DNA from: Cellulomonas humilata
GTDB taxonomy: Bacteria > Actinomycetota > Actinomycetes > Actinomycetales > Cellulomonadaceae
Assembly (NCBI RefSeq): GCF_013359775.1
Contig: NZ_JABMCI010000062.1
Location: forward strand, 124,001-188,000
Direction: 5' to 3'
Length of the DNA: 64,000 nt
The notes under the pieces were generated by a model. That model ran no database searches. It was not told the DNA's origin and saw nothing but the letters and a program-made list of their open reading frames with translations. This document shows, piece after piece, positions 56,348 through 64,000 of this stretch. Numbering within the stretch: the stretch's first letter is position 1; the number at the start of each line of letters is the position of its first letter. The translations under genes were made by a program, and so were the position numbers.

Positions 56348-57190
56348 TCAGGCGGGCTGGAGGACCGTGAGGACGACGTACACGGCGGGGGCGGTGAGCA
56401 GGAGCGAGTCGAGGCGGTCCAGGAGCCCGCCGTGGCCCGGCACCAGCCGGCCCATGTCCTTGAGCTCGAGGTCGCGCTTGAGCATCGACTCGGAGAGGTC
56501 GCCGAGCGTCGCGGTCACCACGGTGGCCAGGCCCAGGAACACCCCGACCAAGGGCTCGCCGCCGAACGCCACCTGGACGCCGACCACCCCGACGACGCAG
56601 GCCAGGACGATCGAGCCGGCGAGGCCCTCCCACGTCTTCTTCGGGCTCACCGACGGCGCGAGCGGGTGCCGGCCGAGCAGCACGCCGACGGTGTAGCCGC
56701 CCGTGTCGCTGGCGACGCAGAGCAGGATGAAGAGCATCACGCGGGCCGCGCCGTCGGGCTCCGCGAGCAGGAGCATGACGAACCCGCCGAGGAACGGCAG
56801 GTACGCCGCTGCGAACGCCCCCGCGGTCGCGTCGCGCAGCGCCGGCTGGCCGCTCCCGTCGAGCACGCGCCAGACGACGACCCCGCCGACCGTCAGCATG
56901 AACGCGACGAACAGCGCCTCCGGGCCGGCGGTGTACGCGGAGACGAGGATGCCGATGGCGCCGACCAGCAGCGGGAGCAGCGGGAGGTGGATGGCGCGGC
57001 GGGTGAACGCCTGCGCCAGCTCCCAGAGCCCGGCGCACACGCACAGCACCGCGACGACCGCGAAGGCCTCCTTGCGGATGAACAGCGACGCCACCACCGC
57101 CACGAGCATGGCGACGCCGACGACGATCGCGACCGGCAGGTCACGACCAGGGCGGGGGGTCCGGGTGGCGGCGATGGCTGTCTGACTCAT
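56348..57190 (-). CDS. cdsA: Phosphatidate cytidylyltransferase
   Basis: Makes CDP-diacylglycerol, precursor of membrane phospholipids. The 280-residue protein has about eight membrane helices and the CdsA regions SVSPKKTWEGLAGSIV and GDLSESMLKRDLELKDMGRLVPGHGGLLDRLDS. Its ATG overlaps the frr stop (TGATG). Confidence 0.94.
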   Translation of the reverse strand: MSQTAIAATRTPRPGRDLPVAIVVGVAMLVAVVASLFIRKEAFAVVAVLCVCAGLWELAQAFTRRAIHLPLLPLLVGAIGILVSAYTAGPEALFVAFMLTVGGVVVWRVLDGSGQPALRDATAGAFAAAYLPFLGGFVMLLLAEPDGAARVMLFILLCVASDTGGYTVGVLLGRHPLAPSVSPKKTWEGLAGSIVLACVVGVVGVQVAFGGEPLVGVFLGLATVVTATLGDLSESMLKRDLELKDMGRLVPGHGGLLDRLDSLLLTAPAVYVVLTVLQPA

Positions 57191-57747
57191 CAGACCTCGA
57201 GGAGCTCGTTCTCCTTGGACGAGAGCAGGTGGTCGATGAGCTCCACGTGCTTCTTCGTCAGGGACTCGAGCTCCTTCTCCGCACGGGCCACCTCGTCCTC
57301 ACCGGCCTCACCGTCCTTGACGATGCGGTCCAGCTCCTCCTTGGCGCGACGCCGCACGCTGCGCACCGAGATGCGCGCGTCCTCGGCCTTGGTGCGGGCC
57401 AGCTTCACGAAGTCCTTGCGGCGCTCCTGCGTCAGGGCGGGCAGCACGATGCGGATGACGTTGCCGTCGTTCGACGGGTTCACGCCCAGGTCCGAGTCGC
57501 GCAGCGCCTTCTCGATCGCGGTCGTCGAGGACTTGTCGAACGGGGACACCAGGATGGTGCGCGCCTCGGTGACGTTGAAGGACGCCAGCTGCTGGAGCGG
57601 CGTCGGGCTGCCGTAGTAGTCGACGTACACCTTGGAGAACATCGCGGCGTTGGCCCGACCGGTACGGATCGTCGAGAAGTCCTCCTTGGCGACCTCGACG
57701 GCCTTGTCCATCTTCTCTTCAGCCTCGAAGAGGGTCTCGTCGATCAC
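57190..57747 (-). CDS. frr: Ribosome recycling factor
   Basis: Splits post-termination ribosomes with EF-G. The 185-residue protein has the typical [62 protein letters not shown] and [15 protein letters not shown] regions. GTG 57747 follows AAGGAG. It is followed immediately by cdsA. Confidence 0.97.
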   Translation of the reverse strand: MIDETLFEAEEKMDKAVEVAKEDFSTIRTGRANAAMFSKVYVDYYGSPTPLQQLASFNVTEARTILVSPFDKSSTTAIEKALRDSDLGVNPSNDGNVIRIVLPALTQERRKDFVKLARTKAEDARISVRSVRRRAKEELDRIVKDGEAGEDEVARAEKELESLTKKHVELIDHLLSSKENELLEV

Positions 57748-57807
57748 CGGAGCTCCTTCGTGATGTCGTGTGGTTCTGAGTCGGTCACAGCCGATCGCAG
57801 CGTTCTC

Positions 57808-58551
57808 TCAGCTGGCGGTGATCAGCGTGCCGATCTTCTCACCCTGGAGCGCGCGCGTGACGTTCCCGGCCTCTTCCAGGCCGAACACGCGCATGCGCAC
57901 GTTGTTGTCGCGGCACAGGCTGAGCGCCGAGCCGTCCATGACACCCAGGTCGTTGACCAGTGCGTCGGTGTAGGTCAGGTGGTCGAGCTTCACCGCGTCC
58001 GGGTCGGTCCGCGGGTCGGCCGAGTACACGCCGTCGACGCCGTTCTTGCCCATGAGGACCTCGTGGCAGTGCGTCTCTAGCGCGCGCTGGACGCTCACCG
58101 TGTCGGTGGAGAAGTACGGCAGACCGGCGCCGGCGCCGAAGATCACGACGCGGCCCTTCTCCAGGTGCCGGATGGCGCGCAGGGGGATGTACGGCTCGGC
58201 CACCTGGCCCATCGCGATCGCCGTCTGCACGCGCGTGCTCACACCGGCCTGCTCGAGGAAGTCCTGGAGCGCCAGGCAGTTCATCACCGTGCCGAGCATG
58301 CCCATGTAGTCGGCACGCGCACGGTCCAGACCGCGCTGCGACAGCTCGGCTCCGCGGAAGAAGTTCCCGCCGCCGACCACGATGGCGACCTGGACCCCGG
58401 CGCGGACCGCGACCGCGATCTCGGCGGCGACGCGCTGCACGACGTCGGCCGCCAGGCCCACGTCACCGCCACCGAACGTCTCTCCCGAGAGCTTGAGCAG
58501 CACGCGCCGCTCCGGCACAGCCCCGCGTGTCGACTCGACGTCCTGGGTCAC
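57808..58551 (-). CDS. pyrH: UMP kinase
   Basis: Phosphorylates UMP to UDP in pyrimidine synthesis. The 247-residue amino acid kinase-fold protein has [49 protein letters not shown], and [22 protein letters not shown] 58551 follows GGAGG. Between tsf and frr, as usual. Confidence 0.97.
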   Translation of the reverse strand: MTQDVESTRGAVPERRVLLKLSGETFGGGDVGLAADVVQRVAAEIAVAVRAGVQVAIVVGGGNFFRGAELSQRGLDRARADYMGMLGTVMNCLALQDFLEQAGVSTRVQTAIAMGQVAEPYIPLRAIRHLEKGRVVIFGAGAGLPYFSTDTVSVQRALETHCHEVLMGKNGVDGVYSADPRTDPDAVKLDHLTYTDALVNDLGVMDGSALSLCRDNNVRMRVFGLEEAGNVTRALQGEKIGTLITAS

Positions 58552-58584
58552 TGCGCCTCCACGAGAGTTGGGTGGTTCTGGTTG

Positions 58585-58624
58585 CGACGGTGGCCCCGAC
58601 CCCGCAGGGCCGGGGCCACCGTCG
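58585..58624 (-). terminator. Hairpin after tsf
   Basis: A 14-bp stem (58585-58598 with 58611-58624) and 12-base loop begins 12 bases after the tsf stop and before pyrH. It likely ends or attenuates the rpsB-tsf transcript. Confidence 0.82.
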
Positions 58625-58636
58625 ATTCCTTGAGGG

Positions 58637-59482
58637 TCAGGCTCCCACGCGGTAACGGACGAAGCCCGTCAGCGTGCCGCCGGCCTCGGCGAGGACCTGC
58701 GCGACCGTCTTCTTGTTGTCCTTGGCGAACGCCTGCTCGAGCAGCACGTTCTCCTTGAAGAAGCCGTTCAGGCGGCCCTCGATGATCTTCGGCAGCGCAG
58801 CCTCGGGCTTGCCCTCGTTGCGGGCCGTCTCCTCGGCGATGTGGCGCTCGTTCGCGACGATGTCGGCCGAGACCTCCTCGCGCGTCAGGTACGTGGGCGA
58901 GAACGCCGCGATGTGCGTCGCGATGTCCCGGGCCACGCCGGCGCCGGCCGCGTCGGTCGCGACGAGCACGCCGACCTGCGGGGGCAGGTCCTTGCTGACC
59001 TTGTGCAGGTAGACCTCGACGTGCTCGCCGGCCACGCGGGCCAGCCGACGCACGACCAGGCGCTCGCCGAGCGTGGCGGCGGTCTCGTCGACGATCGTCT
59101 GGACGCTGGAGCCGTCGACCTCGGAAGCCAGGAGCGCGTCCGCGTCGCGGGCCGGGGAGTCCACGGCTGCCGCGAGCACCCGGGCGGCCAGCGCCACGAA
59201 GTTAGGGCTCTTCGCGACGAAGTCGGTCTCGGAGTTGATCTCGACGAGCACGCCGGTCTGACCCTCGCCGTCGGCCGTCGGGCCGACGTGCGCGACGACC
59301 AGGCCGTCGGAGGCCGCACGGCCCTCACGCTTGCCGACGCCCTTGAGTCCCTTGACCCGGATGATCTCGAGCGCCTTGTCGGAGTCGCCGTCGGCCTCCT
59401 CGAGCGCCTTCTTGACGTCCATCATTCCGGCACCGGTCTTCTCGCGCAGCGCCTTGATGTCTGCGAGCGAGTAGTTCGCCAT
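58637..59482 (-). CDS. tsf: Elongation factor Ts
   Basis: Guanine nucleotide exchange factor for EF-Tu. The 281-residue protein begins with [25 protein letters not shown] and has [22 protein letters not shown] and [20 protein letters not shown]. It follows rpsB after a hairpin and is followed by another hairpin. Confidence 0.97.
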   Translation of the reverse strand: MANYSLADIKALREKTGAGMMDVKKALEEADGDSDKALEIIRVKGLKGVGKREGRAASDGLVVAHVGPTADGEGQTGVLVEINSETDFVAKSPNFVALAARVLAAAVDSPARDADALLASEVDGSSVQTIVDETAATLGERLVVRRLARVAGEHVEVYLHKVSKDLPPQVGVLVATDAAGAGVARDIATHIAAFSPTYLTREEVSADIVANERHIAEETARNEGKPEAALPKIIEGRLNGFFKENVLLEQAFAKDNKKTVAQVLAEAGGTLTGFVRYRVGA

Positions 59483-59550
59483 CAGTCGTGTCCGTTCCTC
59501 GTGTGTCGTGATGTTGATGCGGGACCTGAGCAGGCCCGGTGACGTGCTGC

Positions 59551-59584
59551 GGTGCCGGCTGCCCCGTCGGGGGCAGCCGGCACC
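59551..59584 (-). terminator. Hairpin after rpsB
   Basis: A perfect 15-bp stem (59551-59565 with 59570-59584) and four-base loop starts seven bases after the rpsB stop and lies about 70 bases before tsf. It may attenuate read-through so that S2 and EF-Ts are made at different levels. Confidence 0.85.
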
Positions 59585-59591
59585 GGCAGGG

Positions 59592-60641
59592 TCACTTGGA
59601 GTCGGCGTCGCCCTCGGCGGCAGCCTCAGCGGCGGCCTCGGCCGGAGCCGGGGTCTCCTCGACGGGGGCGGTCTCCTCGGCGACGGTCTCCTCGACGACG
59701 GGCTCCTCGACGACAGGCGTCTCGACGACGGGCTCGGCCACGACGTCCTCGACGACCGGCTCGGCCACGGCGTCCTCGGAGACGACCTCCTCGGCGATCT
59801 CGGTCGTCGCCTCGGCGACGGCCTCCGTCGCGTCGGCGGCGACCGCGGCACCGGCCAGGTCGGCCTCGGCGCCGGCCAGCAGCTCGCGCTCCCACTCGGC
59901 CAGGGGCTCGGCGTCGGCCTCGGCGCCCTCGGCGGCCGCGGTGCGACCCGAGTGACGCTTGAGCAGACCGTCGGCCGCGGCGTCGGCGATGACGCGCGTC
60001 AGCAGCTGGACCGCGCGGATGGCGTCGTCGTTGCCCGGGATCGGGTAGTCGACGACGTCGGGGTCGCAGTTGGTGTCCAGGATCGCCACGACGGGGATGC
60101 CGAGCTTGCGCGCCTCGTTGACCGCGAGGTGCTCCTTGTTCGTGTCGACGATCCAGACGGCCGAGGGGACCTTGGCCATGTCCCGGATGCCACCGAGCGT
60201 CTTGGCCAGCTTGTCCTTCTCGCGGCGCAGGACGAGCAGCTCCTTCTTCGTGAGGTTCGAGCCCGCCACGTCGTCGAAGTCGATCTGCTCCAGCTCCTTG
60301 AGGCGCTGGAGACGCTTGTGCACCGTGCTGAAGTTGGTGAGCATGCCACCGAGCCAGCGCTGGTTGACGTAGGGCATGCCGACGCGCGCGGCCTGGTCGG
60401 CGACGGGCTCCTGCGCCTGCTTCTTCGTACCGACGAACAGGATCGTCCCGCCGTGCGCGACGGTCTGGCTGACGAAGTCGTAGGCGTTGTCGATGTACGA
60501 CAGCGACTGCTGCAGGTCGACGATGTAGATGCCGTTGCGCTCGGTGAAGATGAAGCGCTTCATCTTGGGGTTCCAGCGGCGGGTCTGGTGTCCGAAGTGG
60601 ACACCGCTCTCGAGCAGCTGGCGCATGGTCACGACGGCCAT
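59592..60641 (-). CDS. rpsB: 30S ribosomal protein S2 with acidic C-terminal extension
   Basis: Small-subunit protein. The first 230 or so residues are a normal S2: [80 protein letters not shown]. The remaining approximately 110 residues are an Ala/Val/Glu-rich low-complexity tail with repeated [16 protein letters not shown] units, longer than typical. ATG 60641 has GGAAGGA. A structured leader of about 260 bases lies upstream. Confidence 0.96.
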   Translation of the reverse strand: MAVVTMRQLLESGVHFGHQTRRWNPKMKRFIFTERNGIYIVDLQQSLSYIDNAYDFVSQTVAHGGTILFVGTKKQAQEPVADQAARVGMPYVNQRWLGGMLTNFSTVHKRLQRLKELEQIDFDDVAGSNLTKKELLVLRREKDKLAKTLGGIRDMAKVPSAVWIVDTNKEHLAVNEARKLGIPVVAILDTNCDPDVVDYPIPGNDDAIRAVQLLTRVIADAAADGLLKRHSGRTAAAEGAEADAEPLAEWERELLAGAEADLAGAAVAADATEAVAEATTEIAEEVVSEDAVAEPVVEDVVAEPVVETPVVEEPVVEETVAEETAPVEETPAPAEAAAEAAAEGDADSK

Positions 60642-61051
60642 GGCACGTCCTTCCGGCGCGCACCGCAGGGTGCGCACGCGTCAAGGCGGACCCGTTCCGG
60701 GGCCCGCATCTCGGTTGTCGGCTCCGACCAGCTGGTCGGCGCCCCTGGCGTCATGTCGTCAGCCGCACCGAGCACTGCGCGAGGCACGTGCATCGGACCG
60801 CTGCGGTGATCGACCCCGTCGTGCGGACCTCGTCGGCCGTGTGGCTGACGGTGTCCCGGATCGGGTGGATGACGCGCGAAGTCGACCGGTACGGACCGGT
60901 CGCACCAGAAGTTTAGCCGATCGCGGGGCCTGGTCCGCACCAGCCGCACCAGCACGCCCGAGCCGACCACAGCCCCCCGCCGGCGTGTCGGCTTCCACGG
61001 CCGGGTCGCCGGCACCCTCGTCCGGTGCCGAGTCCGTCCAGGATCGCGGCC
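60642..61051. promoter_or_regulatory. rpsB leader and divergent promoter region
   Basis: No gene is seen in these 410 bases. On the minus strand, TAAACT (60915-60910) is a good -10 for rpsB; the -35 is weak. Transcription from there begins with a hairpin, CGACCGGT/ACCGGTCG (60902-60883), and the leader later includes the 16-bp palindrome CCGACCAGCTGGTCGG (60724-60739). This could be an autoregulatory ribosomal protein leader. On the plus strand, CAGGAT lies seven bases before the M23-like gene. Confidence 0.5.
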
Positions 61052-61615
61052 ATGACCCCTCGATCTCCGGCCCTCCGCCTGTCCGCCGCGCTCGGATCCG
61101 TCGCCGTGCTGCTCTCGCTGGGGGTCGTCGCCGTCGCCTCGGCCGGGTCGGCCGGTCCACCCGGGGCGCCACCGCCCGTCGGGACGTACCGCCTCCCGCT
61201 CGGGTCGGAGGCCGACGTGACGCGGGGGTTCGAGCCGCCTCCGCAGCCCTGGGCGGCGGGCCATCGCGGGGTCGACCTCCGGTCGTCGCCCGGAGCAGAC
61301 GCCCTGTCCCCCGTCGGAGGCGTGGTGACGTACGCGGGCGGCGTCGGTGGCCGCGGCGTCGTGACCGTGACCGACGCCGCGGGACGTCGGTCGAGCGTCG
61401 AGCCGGTCGTCCCGACGGTCCGCGTGGGCGACCTCGTGGCGCAGGGCACCCAGCTGGGCACCGTCACGTTCGGGAGGTCGCACTGCGCGCCAGGCACCTG
61501 CCTGCACTGGGGCGTACGGGTGGGCGGCGACTACGTCGATCCGCTCACGCTGCTGCCCGGAGCAGGACCGGTGGTGCTGCTGCCCCTCGACGACGCCGCC
61601 GGGCTGGGCCGGTGA
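61052..61615 (+). CDS. M23-like peptidase domain protein, possibly non-catalytic
   Basis: The 187-residue protein has an N-terminal signal or anchor (about 12-33) and an M23/LytM domain. The first zinc motif is seen as HRGVDL (His and Asp), and the region where HxH is expected reads GTCLHWGVRV, giving Cys-Leu-His, so the usual first histidine is replaced. This form is common in actinobacteria and may be non-catalytic, acting as a cell-wall binding or activator protein. ATG 61052 lies seven bases after CAGGAT. It is divergent from rpsB. Confidence 0.82.
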   Translation: MTPRSPALRLSAALGSVAVLLSLGVVAVASAGSAGPPGAPPPVGTYRLPLGSEADVTRGFEPPPQPWAAGHRGVDLRSSPGADALSPVGGVVTYAGGVGGRGVVTVTDAAGRRSSVEPVVPTVRVGDLVAQGTQLGTVTFGRSHCAPGTCLHWGVRVGGDYVDPLTLLPGAGPVVLLPLDDAAGLGR

Positions 61616-61631
61616 GCTCGTGCCGCGCGGG

Positions 61632-62570
61632 TCAGACCCGCTCGGCCTCCATCAGACGGGTGCGCAGCCGGACCATCGCGGCGGTGTGCATCTGCGAGAT
61701 GCGCGACTCGGTGACGCCGAGCACGCGGCCGATCTCCGCGAGGGTCATGCCCTCGTAGTAGTAGAGGACGACGACGATGCGCTCGCGCTCGCCCAGACAC
61801 TCGATGGCGCGGGCCAGCAGGAACTTGGTCTCGGCGGCCTCGATCGAGCTGGCCGGGTCGAGCGTGCGCTCGTCACCGAGGGTGTCGCCGAGCGAGACGC
61901 CGCCGGGACGGTCGTCGCCGCCGCCGAGCAGCTCGTCCAGCGCGGCCACGTTCACCGTGGAGAGCTGGGAGTAGATGGCGCGCAGGTCCTCGACCGGCAT
62001 CTCGAGGTGCGCGGCGACCTCGTCCTCGGTCGGCGTGCGGTGCAGCTTCGCCTCGAGGTCGGCGTAGGCGCGGTCGACGGAACGGGCCTTCGTGCGGACC
62101 GAGCGCGGCACCCAGTCCATGGCGCGCAGCTCGTCGATGATCGCGCCCCGGATGCGGGACGACGCGTAGGACTCGAACTTCACCGAGCGGTCGGTCTGGT
62201 ACTTCTCGATGGCGTCGATGAGGCCGAACATGCCGTAGGAGACCAGGTCGGCCTGCTCGACGGTGCTCGGCAGGCGCATGCCCACCCGGCCGGCCACGGC
62301 CGAGACGAGCGGCGCGAAGTGCAGGATCAGGCCCTCACGCGCGGTCAGGGACTGGGTGGTCTTGTAGCTCTCCCAGAGGGCGTCGACCTCCTCGGTGGAA
62401 CGGCTGGGCGCCACCGGGGTCCGCGGGCTGGGCACTCCGCGCGTGATCGGGACGGGAGTCGCCTCGAGGGTGTCGGTCTGCGCCTGGCGGGGCCGCGGGA
62501 TGACGCCCTCGGGTGCCGTGCTCGTCATACGGGTGTGCACCGGGAAGGCGGCGTCCAGCTGCGTCGTCAT
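61632..62570 (-). CDS. whiG: FliA/WhiG-family RNA polymerase sigma factor
   Basis: Alternative sigma factor of the group that directs flagellar genes (FliA) or aerial development (WhiG). The 312-residue protein has a Pro/Thr-rich N-terminal extension, region 2 ([41 protein letters not shown]), region 3 and region 4 ([30 protein letters not shown]). ATG 62570 follows GGAG; ATG 62594, overlapping the xerC stop (ATGA), is also possible. Whether it acts in motility or development cannot be told here. Confidence 0.93.
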   Translation of the reverse strand: MTTQLDAAFPVHTRMTSTAPEGVIPRPRQAQTDTLEATPVPITRGVPSPRTPVAPSRSTEEVDALWESYKTTQSLTAREGLILHFAPLVSAVAGRVGMRLPSTVEQADLVSYGMFGLIDAIEKYQTDRSVKFESYASSRIRGAIIDELRAMDWVPRSVRTKARSVDRAYADLEAKLHRTPTEDEVAAHLEMPVEDLRAIYSQLSTVNVAALDELLGGGDDRPGGVSLGDTLGDERTLDPASSIEAAETKFLLARAIECLGERERIVVVLYYYEGMTLAEIGRVLGVTESRISQMHTAAMVRLRTRLMEAERV

Positions 62571-62590
62571 CGTCGACTCCATCGTGTACG

Positions 62591-63523
62591 TCATGCGCGG
62601 GGGTGAGCTTGCTGGAACGCCGAGCGGAGACGCTCGGCAGACACGTGGGTGTAGCGCTGCGTCGTGGCGAGGCTCGCGTGACCGAGGAGCTCCTGGACGC
62701 TGCGCAGGTCCGACCCACCCTCGAGGAGGTGGGTCGCTGCGGTGTGACGCAACGCGTGCGGCGCCACGTCGTCGACGCCCGCGAGGGCGGCGGACCGGTG
62801 GACGACCGAGCGGGCCTGGCGCTGGTCGAGACGACCGCCCCGAAGCCCGAGGAAGAGCGCCGACGGCGAGGTGGCGACGGCGAGGTGGGGCCGACCACGC
62901 TCGAGCCAGGCAGCGAGCGCCGTCTCCGCCGGGCGACCGAACGGGACGACCCGCTCCTTGTCGCCCTTGCCGACGACGCGCAGGGTGCGCTCGGACACGT
63001 CCGCGTCCGCGAGGTCCGCGCCGCACAGCTCACCGACGCGCACACCGGTCGCGTACAGGAGCTCCAGGAGAGCCCAGTCGCGCAGCGCGACGGGGTCGCC
63101 GTCGGTCGCCCGGTCGCGGGCCCGGTCCAGCAGCTGCGTCACGGGCTCCACGCGGAGCACCGTCGGGAGGGGCGACGCGGTCCGCGCCGTCGCGAGGCGC
63201 AGCGCGGGGTCGGTCGGCACGCGGTGCGTGCGCGTGGCCCACGCGAAGAACGTCCGCACCGCAGCACCGCGTCGGGCCAGCGTGGCGCGGCTGTGGTGCG
63301 TGGTGGCCATCGAGGCGAGCCAGCCGCGCAGGACGCCGAGGTCGATCGAGTCGAGCGTGGTCCGCCCGTGCCGCGATGCATACCCCAGCAGCAGGTCCAC
63401 GTCGGAGAGATAGGCGCGGTCGGTGTGCTCGGACAATCCCCGCTGGGCGCCCAGGTGAGCCGAGAAATCAGCCAGGAGGTGCGCGCGGCTCGGCGCTCCT
63501 GGGGTGATCTCGACCGGGTTCAT
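62591..63523 (-). CDS. xerC: Tyrosine recombinase XerC
   Basis: Site-specific recombinase resolving chromosome dimers at dif. The 310-residue protein has an N-terminal SAM-like DNA-binding domain ([27 protein letters not shown]) and catalytic residues Arg in TGVRVGELC, Lys in [20 protein letters not shown] and the nucleophile Tyr in [12 protein letters not shown] 63523 lies six bases after CACGGT. It is flanked by dprA and whiG, an order seen in related genomes. Confidence 0.95.
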   Translation of the reverse strand: MNPVEITPGAPSRAHLLADFSAHLGAQRGLSEHTDRAYLSDVDLLLGYASRHGRTTLDSIDLGVLRGWLASMATTHHSRATLARRGAAVRTFFAWATRTHRVPTDPALRLATARTASPLPTVLRVEPVTQLLDRARDRATDGDPVALRDWALLELLYATGVRVGELCGADLADADVSERTLRVVGKGDKERVVPFGRPAETALAAWLERGRPHLAVATSPSALFLGLRGGRLDQRQARSVVHRSAALAGVDDVAPHALRHTAATHLLEGGSDLRSVQELLGHASLATTQRYTHVSAERLRSAFQQAHPRA

Positions 63524-63590
63524 GTGAGTACCGTGACCTGAAACACGTCCGGGAACAAGGACCACTTTCACCTGCACGGCCTAACCCTGG

Positions 63591-63618
63591 GCGAATCCCG
63601 ACCGAATGTCCGATTCGC
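63591..63618. promoter_or_regulatory. Inverted repeat GCGAATC-N14-GATTCGC upstream of xerC
   Basis: The two 7-base arms (63591-63597 and 63612-63618) lie 70-95 bases upstream of xerC in a relatively AT-rich stretch, with an eight-T run at 63643-63650 (A-run on the coding strand). The 198-base dprA-xerC gap holds no other clear feature. Confidence 0.35.
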
Positions 63619-63721
63619 AGATGAACAATGGTCCAGATGCACTTTTTTTTCACCCTCGGATCCGCTCACCCTCGTTCTCCTGGCAGCGCTTTCGGCGCGC
63701 CTTCTGGACACCGCGCCCGCG

Positions 63722-64000
63722 TCATGATGTCGAACGGGCCACGAGCACCCATCCGTCACCGCGCCGGGCCGCCCAGCCCTCGAGCTCCAGCAGGCCCACC
63801 GCACCCCTCGCCTCCGCCACCGACACGCCCGCGACGCTCGCCACGCGGTCCAGCGGAGCCGGCACCCTGCGCGTGAGCGCATCGAGCACGCGCCGCGACA
63901 CCGGGTCCAGGCCGTCGTGCGGCCGCGCGACGCGTGCGTCGGCTGCCGCCTCCGGGTCTGCGGCCAGATCGGCGCCGATGAGCCCGGCCAGCTCGCGCAC
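63722..64000 (-). CDS. dprA: DNA-processing protein DprA, C-terminal part
   Basis: Only the last 92 residues are in the window. They contain the C-terminal winged helix that follows the Rossmann-like DNA-binding core in DprA: DPVSRRVLDALTRRVPAPLDRVASVAGVSVAEARGAVGLLELEGWA (about 32-77 of this piece). DprA loads RecA on single-stranded DNA in transformation. Position next to xerC supports the call. The true start lies beyond the right edge. Confidence 0.75.
   Translation of the reverse strand: MRELAGLIGADLAADPEAAADARVARPHDGLDPVSRRVLDALTRRVPAPLDRVASVAGVSVAEARGAVGLLELEGWAARRGDGWVLVARSTS

Noticed and set aside
63468..63653. 61-residue minus-strand ORF starting at the A-run upstream of xerC
   Set aside because: Overlaps the xerC start, has Pro/Arg-rich composition and no ribosome binding site; more likely promoter DNA.

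Overview
The window is about 64 kb of very GC-rich DNA with densely packed, often start/stop-overlapping genes, frequent GTG starts and many apparently leaderless promoters. Gene content (WhiG/FliA-type sigma factor, FtsK, RNase J, the Rip-type site-2 protease, MEP-pathway genes, a DivIVA-repeat protein) and gene order point to a high-GC Actinobacterium, probably Micrococcales. A Cellulomonas-like organism is my best guess from protein character; no rRNA or other marker confirms it. Both edges cut genes: a GGDEF protein on the left and dprA on the right.

The minus strand carries one long housekeeping backbone, read from right to left. It runs dprA-xerC-whiG; rpsB-tsf-pyrH-frr-cdsA-rlmN-DivIVA-repeat protein-dxr; rip-ispG-acetyltransferase; proS; rimP-nusA-ylxR-infB-rbfA; truB-ribF-rpsO-pnp-M16 peptidase; dapB; thyA-folA-dapA-rnj; ftsK-GGDEF. 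This matches the order known from other Actinobacteria (Mycobacterium, Streptomyces). Good hairpin terminators follow rpsO, infB, rpsB and tsf, and one lies between the MFS gene and rbfA.

Interspersed, mostly on the plus strand, are accessory cassettes: a TetR/membrane protein pair and an AlkZ-like winged-helix protein (4-6.4 kb); a DMT transporter with a possible 10-codon leader peptide (6.5-7.5 kb); a succinate-semialdehyde-type dehydrogenase, AzlCD, a UPF0114 membrane protein and a GNAT (11.6-15.4 kb); a TetR/MFS efflux pair wedged between rbfA and truB (24.6-26.7 kb); an Fpg/Nei glycosylase (35.4-36.3 kb); and an M23-like protein (61 kb).

The most notable accessory block (40.1-53.4 kb) is a polyamine/GABA utilisation island between dxr and rip, genes that are neighbours in many actinobacteria. 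It encodes a PotDABC spermidine/putrescine ABC transporter with a saccharopine-dehydrogenase-like protein, a gamma-aminobutyraldehyde dehydrogenase (PatD-like), an Lrp/AsnC regulator, a polyamine-type aminotransferase, a PuuB-like FAD oxidase, GabT and a secreted Ig-like protein. With the dehydrogenase at 11.6 kb this gives a plausible route putrescine to 4-aminobutanal to GABA to succinate semialdehyde to succinate. An identical 16-bp motif occurs upstream of potD and of the asnC operon, a candidate operator for the island. No tRNA, rRNA, CRISPR array or insertion sequence was seen.
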